Assembly (NCBI GenBank): GCA_965221585.1
Contig: OZ244898.1
Span: 2,852,001 to 2,916,000 of the forward strand
From: VXYK01 sp965221585
GTDB taxonomy: Bacteria > Actinomycetota > Acidimicrobiia > Acidimicrobiales > Aldehydirespiratoraceae
DNA: 64,000 bases
Reading direction: 5' to 3'
This document shows positions 1 to 7,748 of the stretch, piece by piece (the stretch's first letter is position 1; each line of letters opens with the position of its first letter). The position numbers and the translations under genes were made by a program. Below the pieces are notes generated by a model. That model searched no databases. It was not told the origin of the DNA and saw only the letters and a list, made by a program, of their open reading frames with translations.

Positions 1-714
1 CTCCAGGGCGGCAACATGCTCGCGGGCACTCACACCCTTGAATCCTTGCGTGACCTGATTCTCGAAATGCAGGACGCCTCCCCCTACATGACCGACAAGT
101 TCAAACAGGCCAGGAACTCCCCAGGCAACGACCTCATCGGGGTGTGTTCCAAAGCGGTGGCGAGCGGTGAACTTGATGTGCGGGTCGCTATCGCCACGTT
201 GATGGGCTTGCTCGGAGCGGGGGGCGAGTCGACCGCCGCCCTGATCGGCAACGCGGTGCGAATACTGGCCGACGACTCTGAACTGCAGAGCCGGATCCGC
301 GCCGACCACAGCCTCGTCGAGCCGTTCATTGAGGAGGCGCTGCGACTGGAGTCGCCGTTTCGAGGCCATTATCGCCAGGTGAGGAGAGACTGTGAGCTCG
401 GCGGCGTATTCCTCAAGGCCGGTACGACCGCAATGCTGCTGTGGGCTTCGGCCAACCGCGACCCCACCGAGCACGACCGGCCGGACGACGTGGTGCTGGA
501 TCGCCGCATCCCCCGCAGCCACCTGGCCTTCGGCCGCGGAATCCACCATTGTGTGGGCGCTCCGCTGGCACGCTTGGAGGCGAACAGCGCCGTCAAACGC
601 CTGTTGCAGGAGACCAGTTCCTTTTCTTTGGCTGACGACGATCCGCCGCGATGGGAGCACAACATGTTCGTCCGCCGCCACGAACACCTGCCCCTCGACG
701 TGGTCTGGAACTAG
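1..714 (+). CDS. Cytochrome P450, C-terminal part (5' end outside window)
   Basis: Heme-thiolate monooxygenase; the reading frame is already open at base 1, so the N-terminal half lies upstream. Seen: an I-helix stretch (GAGGESTAALIGN), where the usual acid-Thr pair reads E-S-T; the K-helix ExxR (EEALRLES); and the heme loop FGRGIHHCVGAPLARLE with its Cys ligand. These are diagnostic of bacterial soluble class I P450s, which hydroxylate small substrates using ferredoxin electrons. No ferredoxin or reductase adjoins it; the only ferredoxin in the window is near 48.4 kb. The next gene is convergent. The substrate cannot be inferred, although the catabolic neighbours fit a degradative role. Confidence 0.95.
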   Translation, partial: LQGGNMLAGTHTLESLRDLILEMQDASPYMTDKFKQARNSPGNDLIGVCSKAVASGELDVRVAIATLMGLLGAGGESTAALIGNAVRILADDSELQSRIRADHSLVEPFIEEALRLESPFRGHYRQVRRDCELGGVFLKAGTTAMLLWASANRDPTEHDRPDDVVLDRRIPRSHLAFGRGIHHCVGAPLARLEANSAVKRLLQETSSFSLADDDPPRWEHNMFVRRHEHLPLDVVWN

Positions 715-759
715 CAATCCTGGATTGCCGGCTCGCGTTGGAGCGGGTCCAGTCCTCCG

Positions 760-1539
760 CTAACCGGTGTGGGTCCAGACGGCGTGGCGTTTCTCGATGA
801 ACGCCTTGGGCCACTCGGCACCGTCACCGCGGGCCGCGTTGTAGGCCATCACCTCGACAGCCAACGCGTAGGCATCGTCGGTGGACATGTCCATCTGTGC
901 ATAAAGCGTCTGCTTGCCGACGCCCTTGGCATAACGACTCCCGCGAGTCGCACGTTCAAGCAGGTCACGAGTCGCGGCCTCTAGCTCATCGGCAGGCACG
1001 ACACGGTTGACGAGTCCCCATTCGAGTGCTGTGGCAGCGTCGATCGTGTCGCCGGTGAGCGCCAACTCCACTGCGCGTTTGCGGCCCAGGGGACGGGCCA
1101 CCGCGACCATCGGCGTGTGGCAGAACAATCCTCCCTTGCCGCCCGGAGTGGCGAATCCGGCCTGCTCACTGGCCACGATCAGGTCGGCGCTGGCCGCCAG
1201 TTGCGCGCCGGCGGCGGTGGCCAGCGCTTGCACCTGGGCCACGACCACCTGGGGTATCTCGGTCATCGCGGTCATCGCCGAGGTGCACAGGGTGAACAGA
1301 CCTTTGAGTTCGTCCTCGTTCATCTTCGCCATCTCGCCGAGGTCGTGACCCGACGAGAACACGGGCCCGTTGGCGGCGAGCACGATGCCCGCCACGTCGC
1401 CGTCGCTGCCGGTGGTGCGAAAGGCGTCCTCCAGCTCTGTCAGCATCTCCGACGACAGACAGTTCCGCCGCTCCGGACGGTTGAGCGTGATCGTCACATA
1501 CGCATCATCACGTTTGTAGAGAAGATTGCGATACTCCAT
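760..1539 (-). CDS. Enoyl-CoA hydratase/isomerase family protein
   Basis: Crotonase-fold protein of about 259 residues, a normal length for the family. It probably hydrates or isomerises a CoA thioester. The N-terminus runs through ITLNRPERRN, then an oxyanion-hole region (VFSSGHDLGEM) and the AGAQLAASADLIVA segment typical of crotonases. An in-frame extension to 1689 exists, but the ATG at 1539 begins exactly where family homology begins (MEYRNLLYKRDD), and the longer form would overlap the divergent gene at 1582, so 1539 is chosen. The canonical catalytic Glu pair is not obvious by eye, so hydratase versus another crotonase activity is open. Confidence 0.88.
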   Translation of the reverse strand: MEYRNLLYKRDDAYVTITLNRPERRNCLSSEMLTELEDAFRTTGSDGDVAGIVLAANGPVFSSGHDLGEMAKMNEDELKGLFTLCTSAMTAMTEIPQVVVAQVQALATAAGAQLAASADLIVASEQAGFATPGGKGGLFCHTPMVAVARPLGRKRAVELALTGDTIDAATALEWGLVNRVVPADELEAATRDLLERATRGSRYAKGVGKQTLYAQMDMSTDDAYALAVEVMAYNAARGDGAEWPKAFIEKRHAVWTHTG

Positions 1540-1581
1540 ATACTTCGAGTCTAGATCAGACGCAGATGGGAAGGAATCGGC

Positions 1582-2283
1582 GTGAGAGTCATCGTATTCG
1601 GGGCTACCAGCCGGCTCGGGCGGCAGATCTGGCGCAAGGCGCTCGATGACGGGCACGAAGTCACCGTCTTCGGACGCTGGGTGAAGCAACTCAACAAGAA
1701 GGAACCGGCGCTGAGGACCATCCGCGGCGACTCATTCGATGCCCGAGCGATGTCTGCTGCGATCTCTCGCCATGATGCCGTGATCGTGAGTCTCGGTACC
1801 GACCTGATCGAACAAACCGCCCCGAACACCGCCACAAAGATCATCGTGGACGCGATGGTTGAGCATGACGTCAAACGCCTTGTCGTCGCCACCACGACCA
1901 ACCACGGACTCGCCGAGAAGGAAATCTCGATGGCCGCGCGGATCTTCTATCCATTCTTCAGGATGTGGGGTTTCAGGGTCGGCACGCACCTCCTCGACAC
2001 CATGTCGGGCCACGCACCTCAAGAAGAGATCATCAAGGACAGTCCGCTCGACTGGACCATCGTTCGTGTCCCTGTGATCAACGACAAGCTGGCCCCCGGT
2101 TTCGTCGAGCGCACGACCAACGTCAGCCGCGAGGACGCGGCGGCCTTCCTGGTCAAGCAACTGAACGACCCCGCCAACATCCACCGGACGATCACCGCCA
2201 GGAGCCCTCACGCCTCGCCGGCCGACGAGTCGCCGACAGCCGATCCCCCGCCCAAAGGCAAATTTGACGACTACCCGCTCTGA
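1582..2283 (+). CDS. NAD(P)-binding (atypical SDR / NmrA-like) protein
   Basis: 233-residue protein with an N-terminal Rossmann fingerprint of the extended or atypical SDR class (VFGATSRLGRQI), followed by a redox-dependent lineage-like pattern including DWTIVRVPVI in the substrate-binding half. These proteins act as NAD(P)H-binding sensors or reductases, often of flavin- or quinone-like substrates. The GTG start at 1582 follows a purine-rich ribosome site (ggaagga). It is divergent from the enoyl-CoA hydratase and 14 bases upstream of the PhyH-type dioxygenase, so those two are probably co-transcribed. The classical YxxxK motif is not evident, so enzymatic activity is uncertain. Confidence 0.8.
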   Translation: MRVIVFGATSRLGRQIWRKALDDGHEVTVFGRWVKQLNKKEPALRTIRGDSFDARAMSAAISRHDAVIVSLGTDLIEQTAPNTATKIIVDAMVEHDVKRLVVATTTNHGLAEKEISMAARIFYPFFRMWGFRVGTHLLDTMSGHAPQEEIIKDSPLDWTIVRVPVINDKLAPGFVERTTNVSREDAAAFLVKQLNDPANIHRTITARSPHASPADESPTADPPPKGKFDDYPL

Positions 2284-2297
2284 AATAGGGTGGGTTC

Positions 2298-3158
2298 ATG
2301 GCGCAACAGGCAGAGCTGACCCATCTGAAGAGTGACGAACCGCTCGAGGATGTGCTCGAGGTGCTCGAAAACGACGGGGCAGTGATCGTGGAGGAGTGCT
2401 TCAGCGACGAGTTGATCCAACAGATCCTCTCGGAACTGGCCCCCCACATTGAGAAGCCCGACTCCAACAAGACCCACATCAACCCGGTCGTTTCCAACTT
2501 CTACGGGGAGCACACACGCCATGTGACCGGCTTGTGCTCCAAGTCACCGACCTTCGTTGCCGAGGTGCTGCTGCATCCTTTGATGCTCGCAGTGGCCGAC
2601 GCTGTGCTCGGTCCGAACTGTGCGGACATCCAACTCAACATTGCCCACCTGTTGGTTCTGGGCCCGGGGGCCGAAGCGCAGTTCCCCCACCGCGACGAAG
2701 ACGTCTGGGTGCATATGCCCAGCCCGCGGCCCGAGATTCAACTGGCGTCGATCACCGCCCTGTGCGACTTCACCACAGACATCGGTGCCACCCGGATCGT
2801 GCCCGGCAGCCATCGCTGGGAACGGGACCGTCGACCTGAGCCGCACGAGTTCGCGAATGCCGAAATGCCCGCCGGATCGAGGGTGATCTACCTTGGTTCC
2901 GCCATCCACGGAGCCGGGGCCAACACCACCGACGACCAGTACCGCCCCGCTTTCCACCTCAGCTACATGCTCGGCTGGCTGCGCTGCGAGGAGAACAACT
3001 GCCTGGCCACAACCCCCGATATCGCCCGCACCCTGCCCCGCCGTGCCCAGGAGCTCATCGGTTATGGCGTGCACGATGCCATCGCCGACTTCGGTGGTTT
3101 CCTCGGAGCGGTCGATATGAAGATCCCCGCGGACATGCTCGCCTCCGGCGAGCTGTAG
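2298..3158 (+). CDS. Phytanoyl-CoA dioxygenase (PhyH) family oxygenase
   Basis: 286-residue non-heme Fe(II)/2-oxoglutarate-dependent oxygenase of the PhyH family. The metal motif HxD is visible in FPHRDEDVW; the distal His is probably in GSAIHGAGANTT or in the following FHLSY; an Arg for 2-oxoglutarate lies nearby (QYRPAFHLSY). Family members hydroxylate fatty acyl-CoAs, natural products or small acids, so the substrate is unknown. It follows the SDR-like gene at short spacing and is convergent with the SnoaL-like gene. The ATG at 2298 has a weak upstream site (agggtggg). Confidence 0.87.
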   Translation: MAQQAELTHLKSDEPLEDVLEVLENDGAVIVEECFSDELIQQILSELAPHIEKPDSNKTHINPVVSNFYGEHTRHVTGLCSKSPTFVAEVLLHPLMLAVADAVLGPNCADIQLNIAHLLVLGPGAEAQFPHRDEDVWVHMPSPRPEIQLASITALCDFTTDIGATRIVPGSHRWERDRRPEPHEFANAEMPAGSRVIYLGSAIHGAGANTTDDQYRPAFHLSYMLGWLRCEENNCLATTPDIARTLPRRAQELIGYGVHDAIADFGGFLGAVDMKIPADMLASGEL

Positions 3159-3176
3159 CGGCCGGTCCACCCCGGT

Positions 3177-3614
3177 TCAGGGGTTGATGCCGAAGGGGGC
3201 CAAGGCCGTGCGGGCGGCCTCGCTGGCCTGGGTGAGGAACACGGCGCTGTCCCAGTAGTCGGTGCGGTGGGTGATCAGTCCGTCCGCGACGACCAGGCGC
3301 TGCACGCCCCGTACGGAGACGGGGTGTTCGCCCTGCCAGCGAGCGGTCAGCGTGTAGAAGGCGGCAACTTCGGAGCCTTCAACGATCAGTTGCTCGACTT
3401 CGTATCGCAGATCAACCATGTCGTTGAGGAAACCGACGAGGGCCCGTCGATACGCGTCACGCCCGACGCAACCGGCCCCGAGTGCCGACGTGTGCTCGTT
3501 GACGAAGTCGGCCGACACATGGTCGGCGATCGTTTCTGCGCTGCCGGTGGCGAAGGATTCCAGGTAGGAACGAGCGATCCGGTGGGCGTTGGCTGCTTCG
3601 TTGGATTCGTTCAC
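3177..3614 (-). CDS. SnoaL-like / NTF2-fold protein
   Basis: Small cone-fold protein of about 145 residues, resembling SnoaL-like polyketide cyclase or nuclear-transport-factor-2-fold proteins. The pattern includes RSYLESFATGSAE, ADHVSADFVNEH, and the closing sheet GVQRLVVADGLITHRTDYWD. Members bind or isomerise small hydrophobic molecules. A long in-frame extension to 3818 would run through the neighbouring Rieske gene and is rejected. GTG codons at 3623 and 3614 are both possible; 3614 is preferred because AGG lies just upstream of it. It is divergent from the Rieske oxygenase, and the shared promoter region contains a strong palindrome. Confidence 0.72.
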   Translation of the reverse strand: MNESNEAANAHRIARSYLESFATGSAETIADHVSADFVNEHTSALGAGCVGRDAYRRALVGFLNDMVDLRYEVEQLIVEGSEVAAFYTLTARWQGEHPVSVRGVQRLVVADGLITHRTDYWDSAVFLTQASEAARTALAPFGINP

Positions 3615-3639
3615 GAACCTCACTATAGAATGCGGCAAA

Positions 3640-3659
3640 TGGTCAGTTGGTCTGACCAA
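3640..3659. promoter_or_regulatory. GntR/FadR-like operator palindrome
   Basis: Perfect 13-nt palindrome TTGGTCTGACCAA (3647-3659) in the divergent interval between the SnoaL-like gene and the Rieske operon. It overlaps a second inverted repeat, TGGTCAG (3640-3646) with CTGACCA (3652-3658). The core TGGTnnnACCA resembles operators of FadR-subfamily GntR regulators. No GntR gene is in the window, so the regulator is inferred. Confidence 0.6.
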
Positions 3660-3691
3660 ACAAGACGATCCGCGTGGGGAGGGGCGGTCCA

Positions 3692-4708
3692 ATGACAACA
3701 TTCGTCGACCGGACAGCACTACGAACCGCCTGGTATCCGGTAGCGGAATCGACCGACATCGAGGACAAACCCCACGCAACCCGGCTTCTCGGAGAGAACC
3801 TCGTGCTGTGGCGCTCAACGAACGGAGAACTGGTTGTCGCGCCCGATGTATGCCCGCACCGTCAGGCCCCGCTCTCGATCGGCACGTTCAACCAGGGGAA
3901 CCTCACCTGCGCTTACCACGGCTGGACGTTCGGGACCCAGGGACGATGCACGCTCGTGCCATCGTCTGGCCCCGGAGCTCCGATCCCGCCGACGGCCCAC
4001 CTGGACTGCTACCAGGTGCAGGAACGGTACGGGCTGGTCTGGGTCTGCCCCGGGGAACCGGCCGTCGCAATCCCCAGAATCCCCCAGGACGAAGACCCGG
4101 CGTTCCGCAGGTTGAACAGCGGCGTCGAGACCTGGAGAGTGTCAACCCCGCGTCTGGTCGACAATTTCATGGACTTCAGCCACTTCCCCTGGGTCCACAC
4201 CGGAACCTTCGGCCTCGGCCAGGACCCGCTGATCCCCAAACTCAACCTGGAGCAGCTCGACGAGGACTTCTACGGCTACATCTACGAGGTCTACGCGGCC
4301 AACCCCGATGAGGCCACCGCAGTCAGCGGCAGCGAGGAAGACGTGGTGCACCGCGTGATGACGACCGGCTTCGCTCTGCCGTTCATGGTCCGCAGCACAA
4401 TCCGCTACGACGACGGCCTGGAGCACATCCTGCTGCTCGTCAGCACGCCCCGCGACGACCTCGAGTCTCTGTTCACATTCGTTGTCTGGCGAAACGACGA
4501 CCACAGCGTCGACCCCGAGGAGATCATCGCCTTCGACCGTGCCATCGGCGCAGAGGACAAGGCCATGCTCGAACAGGTGCCCGGCACCCTGCCACTGACC
4601 CGCACGGGCGTGGTCAATGTGCAGTCCGACAAACCGTCGGTTGAGTGGCGTCGTCGCTTTGCCGAGTTCATCGGTCTGCCTGATTCACCAGAGCGCCATG
4701 AGAACTAG
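3692..4708 (+). CDS. Rieske non-heme iron oxygenase (VanA/demethylase type)
   Basis: Single-component oxygenase subunit of about 338 residues, the length of vanillate O-demethylase or N-demethylase-type Rieske oxygenases. The Rieske [2Fe-2S] motif is CPHRQAPLS then CAYHGWTF (CxH, CxxH). The mononuclear iron site is DNFMDFSHFPWVH, giving the Asn-Asp-His-His pattern. The start is the ATG at 3692, preceded by a strong ggggaggggcgg site, rather than the earlier in-frame GTG. First gene of the coupled catabolic block, 15 bases ahead of the VOC gene, downstream of the GntR-like palindrome. No reductase partner is encoded nearby. It probably removes a methyl group or hydroxylates a ring; the substrate is unknown. 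Confidence 0.93.
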   Translation: MTTFVDRTALRTAWYPVAESTDIEDKPHATRLLGENLVLWRSTNGELVVAPDVCPHRQAPLSIGTFNQGNLTCAYHGWTFGTQGRCTLVPSSGPGAPIPPTAHLDCYQVQERYGLVWVCPGEPAVAIPRIPQDEDPAFRRLNSGVETWRVSTPRLVDNFMDFSHFPWVHTGTFGLGQDPLIPKLNLEQLDEDFYGYIYEVYAANPDEATAVSGSEEDVVHRVMTTGFALPFMVRSTIRYDDGLEHILLLVSTPRDDLESLFTFVVWRNDDHSVDPEEIIAFDRAIGAEDKAMLEQVPGTLPLTRTGVVNVQSDKPSVEWRRRFAEFIGLPDSPERHEN

Positions 4709-4723
4709 AGACAGGACCCGACG

Positions 4724-5233
4724 ATGATAAAGAACCTGAACCACGCTGTACTGTATGTGCGCAACTCCGAACGGCATCGACAGTTCTACGAGAACATCCT
4801 CGGGTTCACCACCATCATCAACGAGCCTGGCCAGTACGCATTTATGCGCGCACCCGGTTCCAAGAACCACCACGACATCGCCTTCTTCGCCATCGGTGAG
4901 GGCTCAGGACCATCCCAAGCCGGGCGTCACACGGTGGGCATGTACCACATCGCCTGGGAGGTGGCGACCCTCGCCGAACTGTCTGAAATGGAACAGCGGT
5001 TGCGAGCCGCCGGAGTCCTCGTCGGTGCTTCGGATCACGGCGTCAACAAGAGCCTCTACTGCAAGGATCCCGACGGGCTCGAGTTCGAAGTGATGTGGCT
5101 CGCTCCCGCCGATCGATGGGGCGAGGAGGAGCACGAGGCGATAATCCGACCCCTCGACATAGCCGCGGACATGGAACGGTTCGGCGACTCGGCTGCCGAT
5201 CCCGCTCCCGAAGCGACGAAAGAGACAGCGTGA
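4724..5233 (+). CDS. VOC-family metalloenzyme (glyoxalase / extradiol dioxygenase-like)
   Basis: 169-residue vicinal-oxygen-chelate protein. Metal ligands of the fold are visible: His in LNHAVLYV, His in GMYHIAWEV and Glu in LEFEVMW, matching the His-His-Glu set of single-domain extradiol dioxygenases and glyoxalases. The segment DPDGLEFEV is the family's closing strand. It sits between the Rieske oxygenase and the cupin and overlaps the cupin start by four bases (GTGA), so translation is coupled. Ring cleavage or isomerisation after the Rieske step is plausible but inferred. Confidence 0.88.
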   Translation: MIKNLNHAVLYVRNSERHRQFYENILGFTTIINEPGQYAFMRAPGSKNHHDIAFFAIGEGSGPSQAGRHTVGMYHIAWEVATLAELSEMEQRLRAAGVLVGASDHGVNKSLYCKDPDGLEFEVMWLAPADRWGEEEHEAIIRPLDIAADMERFGDSAADPAPEATKETA

Positions 5234-5622
5234 ACCTCTCCAATCACTACTGCCACTTCTTCGAGGAGGACGAGTTCACCGAGACCGACCGGCCAGGGTT
5301 CAGACGGCGCGTCATCACCGGCGAGAACCTGCAGCTCTGCTTCTGGCGGATCAAGGGCGGCGCTACCGGTTCGTACCTGCACAAACACGACGACAACGAG
5401 CAACTTGGGATCATTGTGCGAGGTTCGCTGGACTTCCGGATCTTCGACGGTGACGAGACCGACGATTCGTCGAAGCGGGAAGTGCTCAGCGCCAACCAGG
5501 CGTATCTGGCCGCACCGGGCGTGTGGCACGGCGACAGCATCTTTGTGGGCGACGACGAATACGACGAATGCTGGATCCTCGACGTGTTCAGCCCCCCACG
5601 AGACGACTTGGTAGCCGGCTGA
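5230..5622 (+). CDS. Cupin-domain protein
   Basis: About 130-residue single cupin. Motif 1 is visible as GSYLHKHDDNEQLGIIVRG (the usual HxH...E...G order) and motif 2 as YLAAPGVWHGDSIF (Pro...His), so a metal site of two or three His plus Glu is likely. The GTG start at 5230 overlaps the VOC stop codon (GTGA) and its own stop overlaps the HyuA start (TGATG). The longer upstream reading frame has no support. It may be a small dioxygenase, an isomerase or a ligand-binding accessory of the pathway. Confidence 0.85.
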   Translation: MNLSNHYCHFFEEDEFTETDRPGFRRRVITGENLQLCFWRIKGGATGSYLHKHDDNEQLGIIVRGSLDFRIFDGDETDDSSKREVLSANQAYLAAPGVWHGDSIFVGDDEYDECWILDVFSPPRDDLVAG

Positions 5623-7748
5623 TGGCGGATTGGCGGCTCGCGGTCGACATCGGTGGGACCTTCACCGATGTCGTACTGCTTGACGCCAACTCCGGCCGAA
5701 TAGTGGTCGACAAGACCCTCACCACACCCGCGGCACCGCTGGACGGTGTGCGCACCGGGTTGACCCAGCTGCTCGAACGGGCCGGCGTGAAACCCCAGGA
5801 CATCACTGCGCCGATCGTTCATGCCACGACGCTCATCACCAACGCCTTGATCGAAGGGAAGACCGGCAGGGCTGCGTTGGTGACCACGCGGGGGTTCGGC
5901 GACACGCTGTTGATCCGTGACGAGCACCGCTACGACATGTACGACCTGCAGATCGAGTTCCCGGCACCGCCGATTCCTCGGGAGCTGACCTTCGAACTCG
6001 CCGAACGGACCATTGCCGACGGCACGGTCGACACTGAGCCGAGCGACGCGGACCTCGAAGAACTGACCCGACAGCTCCTCGACGCCGAGGTCGAGTCGGT
6101 TGCCGTCTGTCTGTTGAATTCCTACGTCAACGCCACAAACGAACAGACGGTCGCGGCTCATCTGCGCCGGGCCCTTGGCGTTCCGGTGTGCATCTCCGCA
6201 GAGATCTCGCCGCAGATCCGCGAATACCCGCGGATGACCACAACCGCCTGCAACGCGGCCACCATGCCCGTCATCGGTCCGTACCTCGATGAGCTCCAGG
6301 AGTGGCTGTCGACTGAGGGATTCGGTGGTTCGGTGCTGATGATGCTCTCCAACGGCGGGGTGGTGTCGGCCGCCGACGCTGCGGTCGGGCCGATCCGCCT
6401 GGTTGAGTCCGGCCCGGCGGCTGGGGCGCTGGCGGGAAGCTGGTTCGCGAAGCGGCTCGACATCAAGCGCCTGTTGTGCTTCGACATGGGCGGAACGACC
6501 GCCAAGGCCTGCCTGATCGAACATGGCGAGCCCGAACTGACCAACACCTTCGAGGTCGCCCGCGCCTACCGGTTCAAGAAGGGCTCCGGCTATCCCGTGT
6601 CGGTCCCCTCGGTCGACCTCGTCGAGATCGGCGCCGGAGGCGGGAGTTTGGCCCGGGTGGACCAGTTCGGCCTGCTCAAGGTCGGTCCCGAGTCCGCGGG
6701 TGCCGACCCGGGGCCTGCCAGTTACGCCCAGGGCGGGACCACTCCCGCGGTGACCGACGCCGATGTAATTCTCGGTCTTTTGGACCCTGACGCCTTCCTC
6801 GGCGGTGACATGCCCCTGGACGCGTCGCTCGCCGACAGCGCCACCAAATCTGTGGCCGAGGCGCTGACGCTCAGCCTGGTCGACACCGCGGCCGGGATAC
6901 ACGACGTGGTGAACCAGAACATGGCGGCAGCAGCGTCGATGCACGGCGTTGAGATGGGCATTGACCTCCGCGGGATCCCTCTCATCGCTTTCGGCGGTGC
7001 CGGCCCGGTTCATGCCTGCGGTGTGGCTGAGCTGCTCGAGTCCGACGAGGTGATCTTCCCGGTCAACGCCAGCGTGCTGTCGGCCTTCGGCACGCTGGTA
7101 TCGCCTGTGAGGATCGACCTTGCCCGCTCGATGCCCCGGCTGATCAACTCCGTCGATCCCGCCGAGCGGGACTCCCTGCTCGACGAGCTTCGCGACGAGG
7201 GGCGGCGCGTGCTGCAGGCAGCGGGGGTGCCCGACGACGTGATCGTGTACCGCTACGGAGTCGACGCCCGTTACGCCGGGCAGGGGAACGAGATCACCAT
7301 CTGGGTGGGTGAAGGCACCTCCTGGCCTGTCGAGCAGAGCCAGGTCATCGAAGCGTTCGAGGCCGAATATCGCCGGATCTACGGAATGACGATTCCCGAC
7401 GTGGAGGTGGAGGCGATCACCTGGCGACTGTCAGCCTCCGCTGCACCGACCGAGATCGAACCGGCGGTGCTTGTGCCGGGCGCAACCGGAGCCACTGTGC
7501 CCGCGCCGGGCACAACCGGATCCGCGCCCGCGGTGCCGATGCCCAGCCGCACCAGACCGATGGTGTTCGGACGGGGCGTTGCGGCGGTCGACACGCCGGT
7601 CTATGCACGCAGCGAACTGGCGGTCGGAGCTCGGTTCAACGGCCCGGCAGTCGTCGAGGAACGCGAGACCACCTCGGTCATCCGCCCCGGGTGGGTTGTG
7701 GAGGTCGCCGCCGACGGAAGCCTCATGGCGACGAGGATGCGACCATGA
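5622..7748 (+). CDS. hyuA: Hydantoinase/oxoprolinase family protein, HyuA-type subunit
   Basis: About 708-residue ATP-binding subunit of the hydantoinase A / acetone-acetophenone carboxylase alpha family. The N-terminus carries the phosphate-binding signature DIGGTFTDVV, and a second actin-like ATPase signature appears as CFDMGGTTAKA. With HyuB, such enzymes couple ATP hydrolysis to opening of cyclic amides (hydantoins, oxoproline, caprolactam) or to carboxylation of ketones. Stop-start overlaps link it to the cupin and to HyuB. A low-complexity Pro/Thr/Gly/Ala linker near residue 620 (VPGATGATVPAPGTTG) contains a short imperfect internal duplication. The family assignment is firm; the substrate is unknown. 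Confidence 0.93.
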   Translation: MADWRLAVDIGGTFTDVVLLDANSGRIVVDKTLTTPAAPLDGVRTGLTQLLERAGVKPQDITAPIVHATTLITNALIEGKTGRAALVTTRGFGDTLLIRDEHRYDMYDLQIEFPAPPIPRELTFELAERTIADGTVDTEPSDADLEELTRQLLDAEVESVAVCLLNSYVNATNEQTVAAHLRRALGVPVCISAEISPQIREYPRMTTTACNAATMPVIGPYLDELQEWLSTEGFGGSVLMMLSNGGVVSAADAAVGPIRLVESGPAAGALAGSWFAKRLDIKRLLCFDMGGTTAKACLIEHGEPELTNTFEVARAYRFKKGSGYPVSVPSVDLVEIGAGGGSLARVDQFGLLKVGPESAGADPGPASYAQGGTTPAVTDADVILGLLDPDAFLGGDMPLDASLADSATKSVAEALTLSLVDTAAGIHDVVNQNMAAAASMHGVEMGIDLRGIPLIAFGGAGPVHACGVAELLESDEVIFPVNASVLSAFGTLVSPVRIDLARSMPRLINSVDPAERDSLLDELRDEGRRVLQAAGVPDDVIVYRYGVDARYAGQGNEITIWVGEGTSWPVEQSQVIEAFEAEYRRIYGMTIPDVEVEAITWRLSASAAPTEIEPAVLVPGATGATVPAPGTTGSAPAVPMPSRTRPMVFGRGVAAVDTPVYARSELAVGARFNGPAVVEERETTSVIRPGWVVEVAADGSLMATRMRP

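Noticed and set aside
5247..7013. Long open frame (588 aa) on the minus strand opposite hyuA
   Set aside because: It is a composition-driven shadow of the HyuA gene, with no family pattern and no ribosome site.
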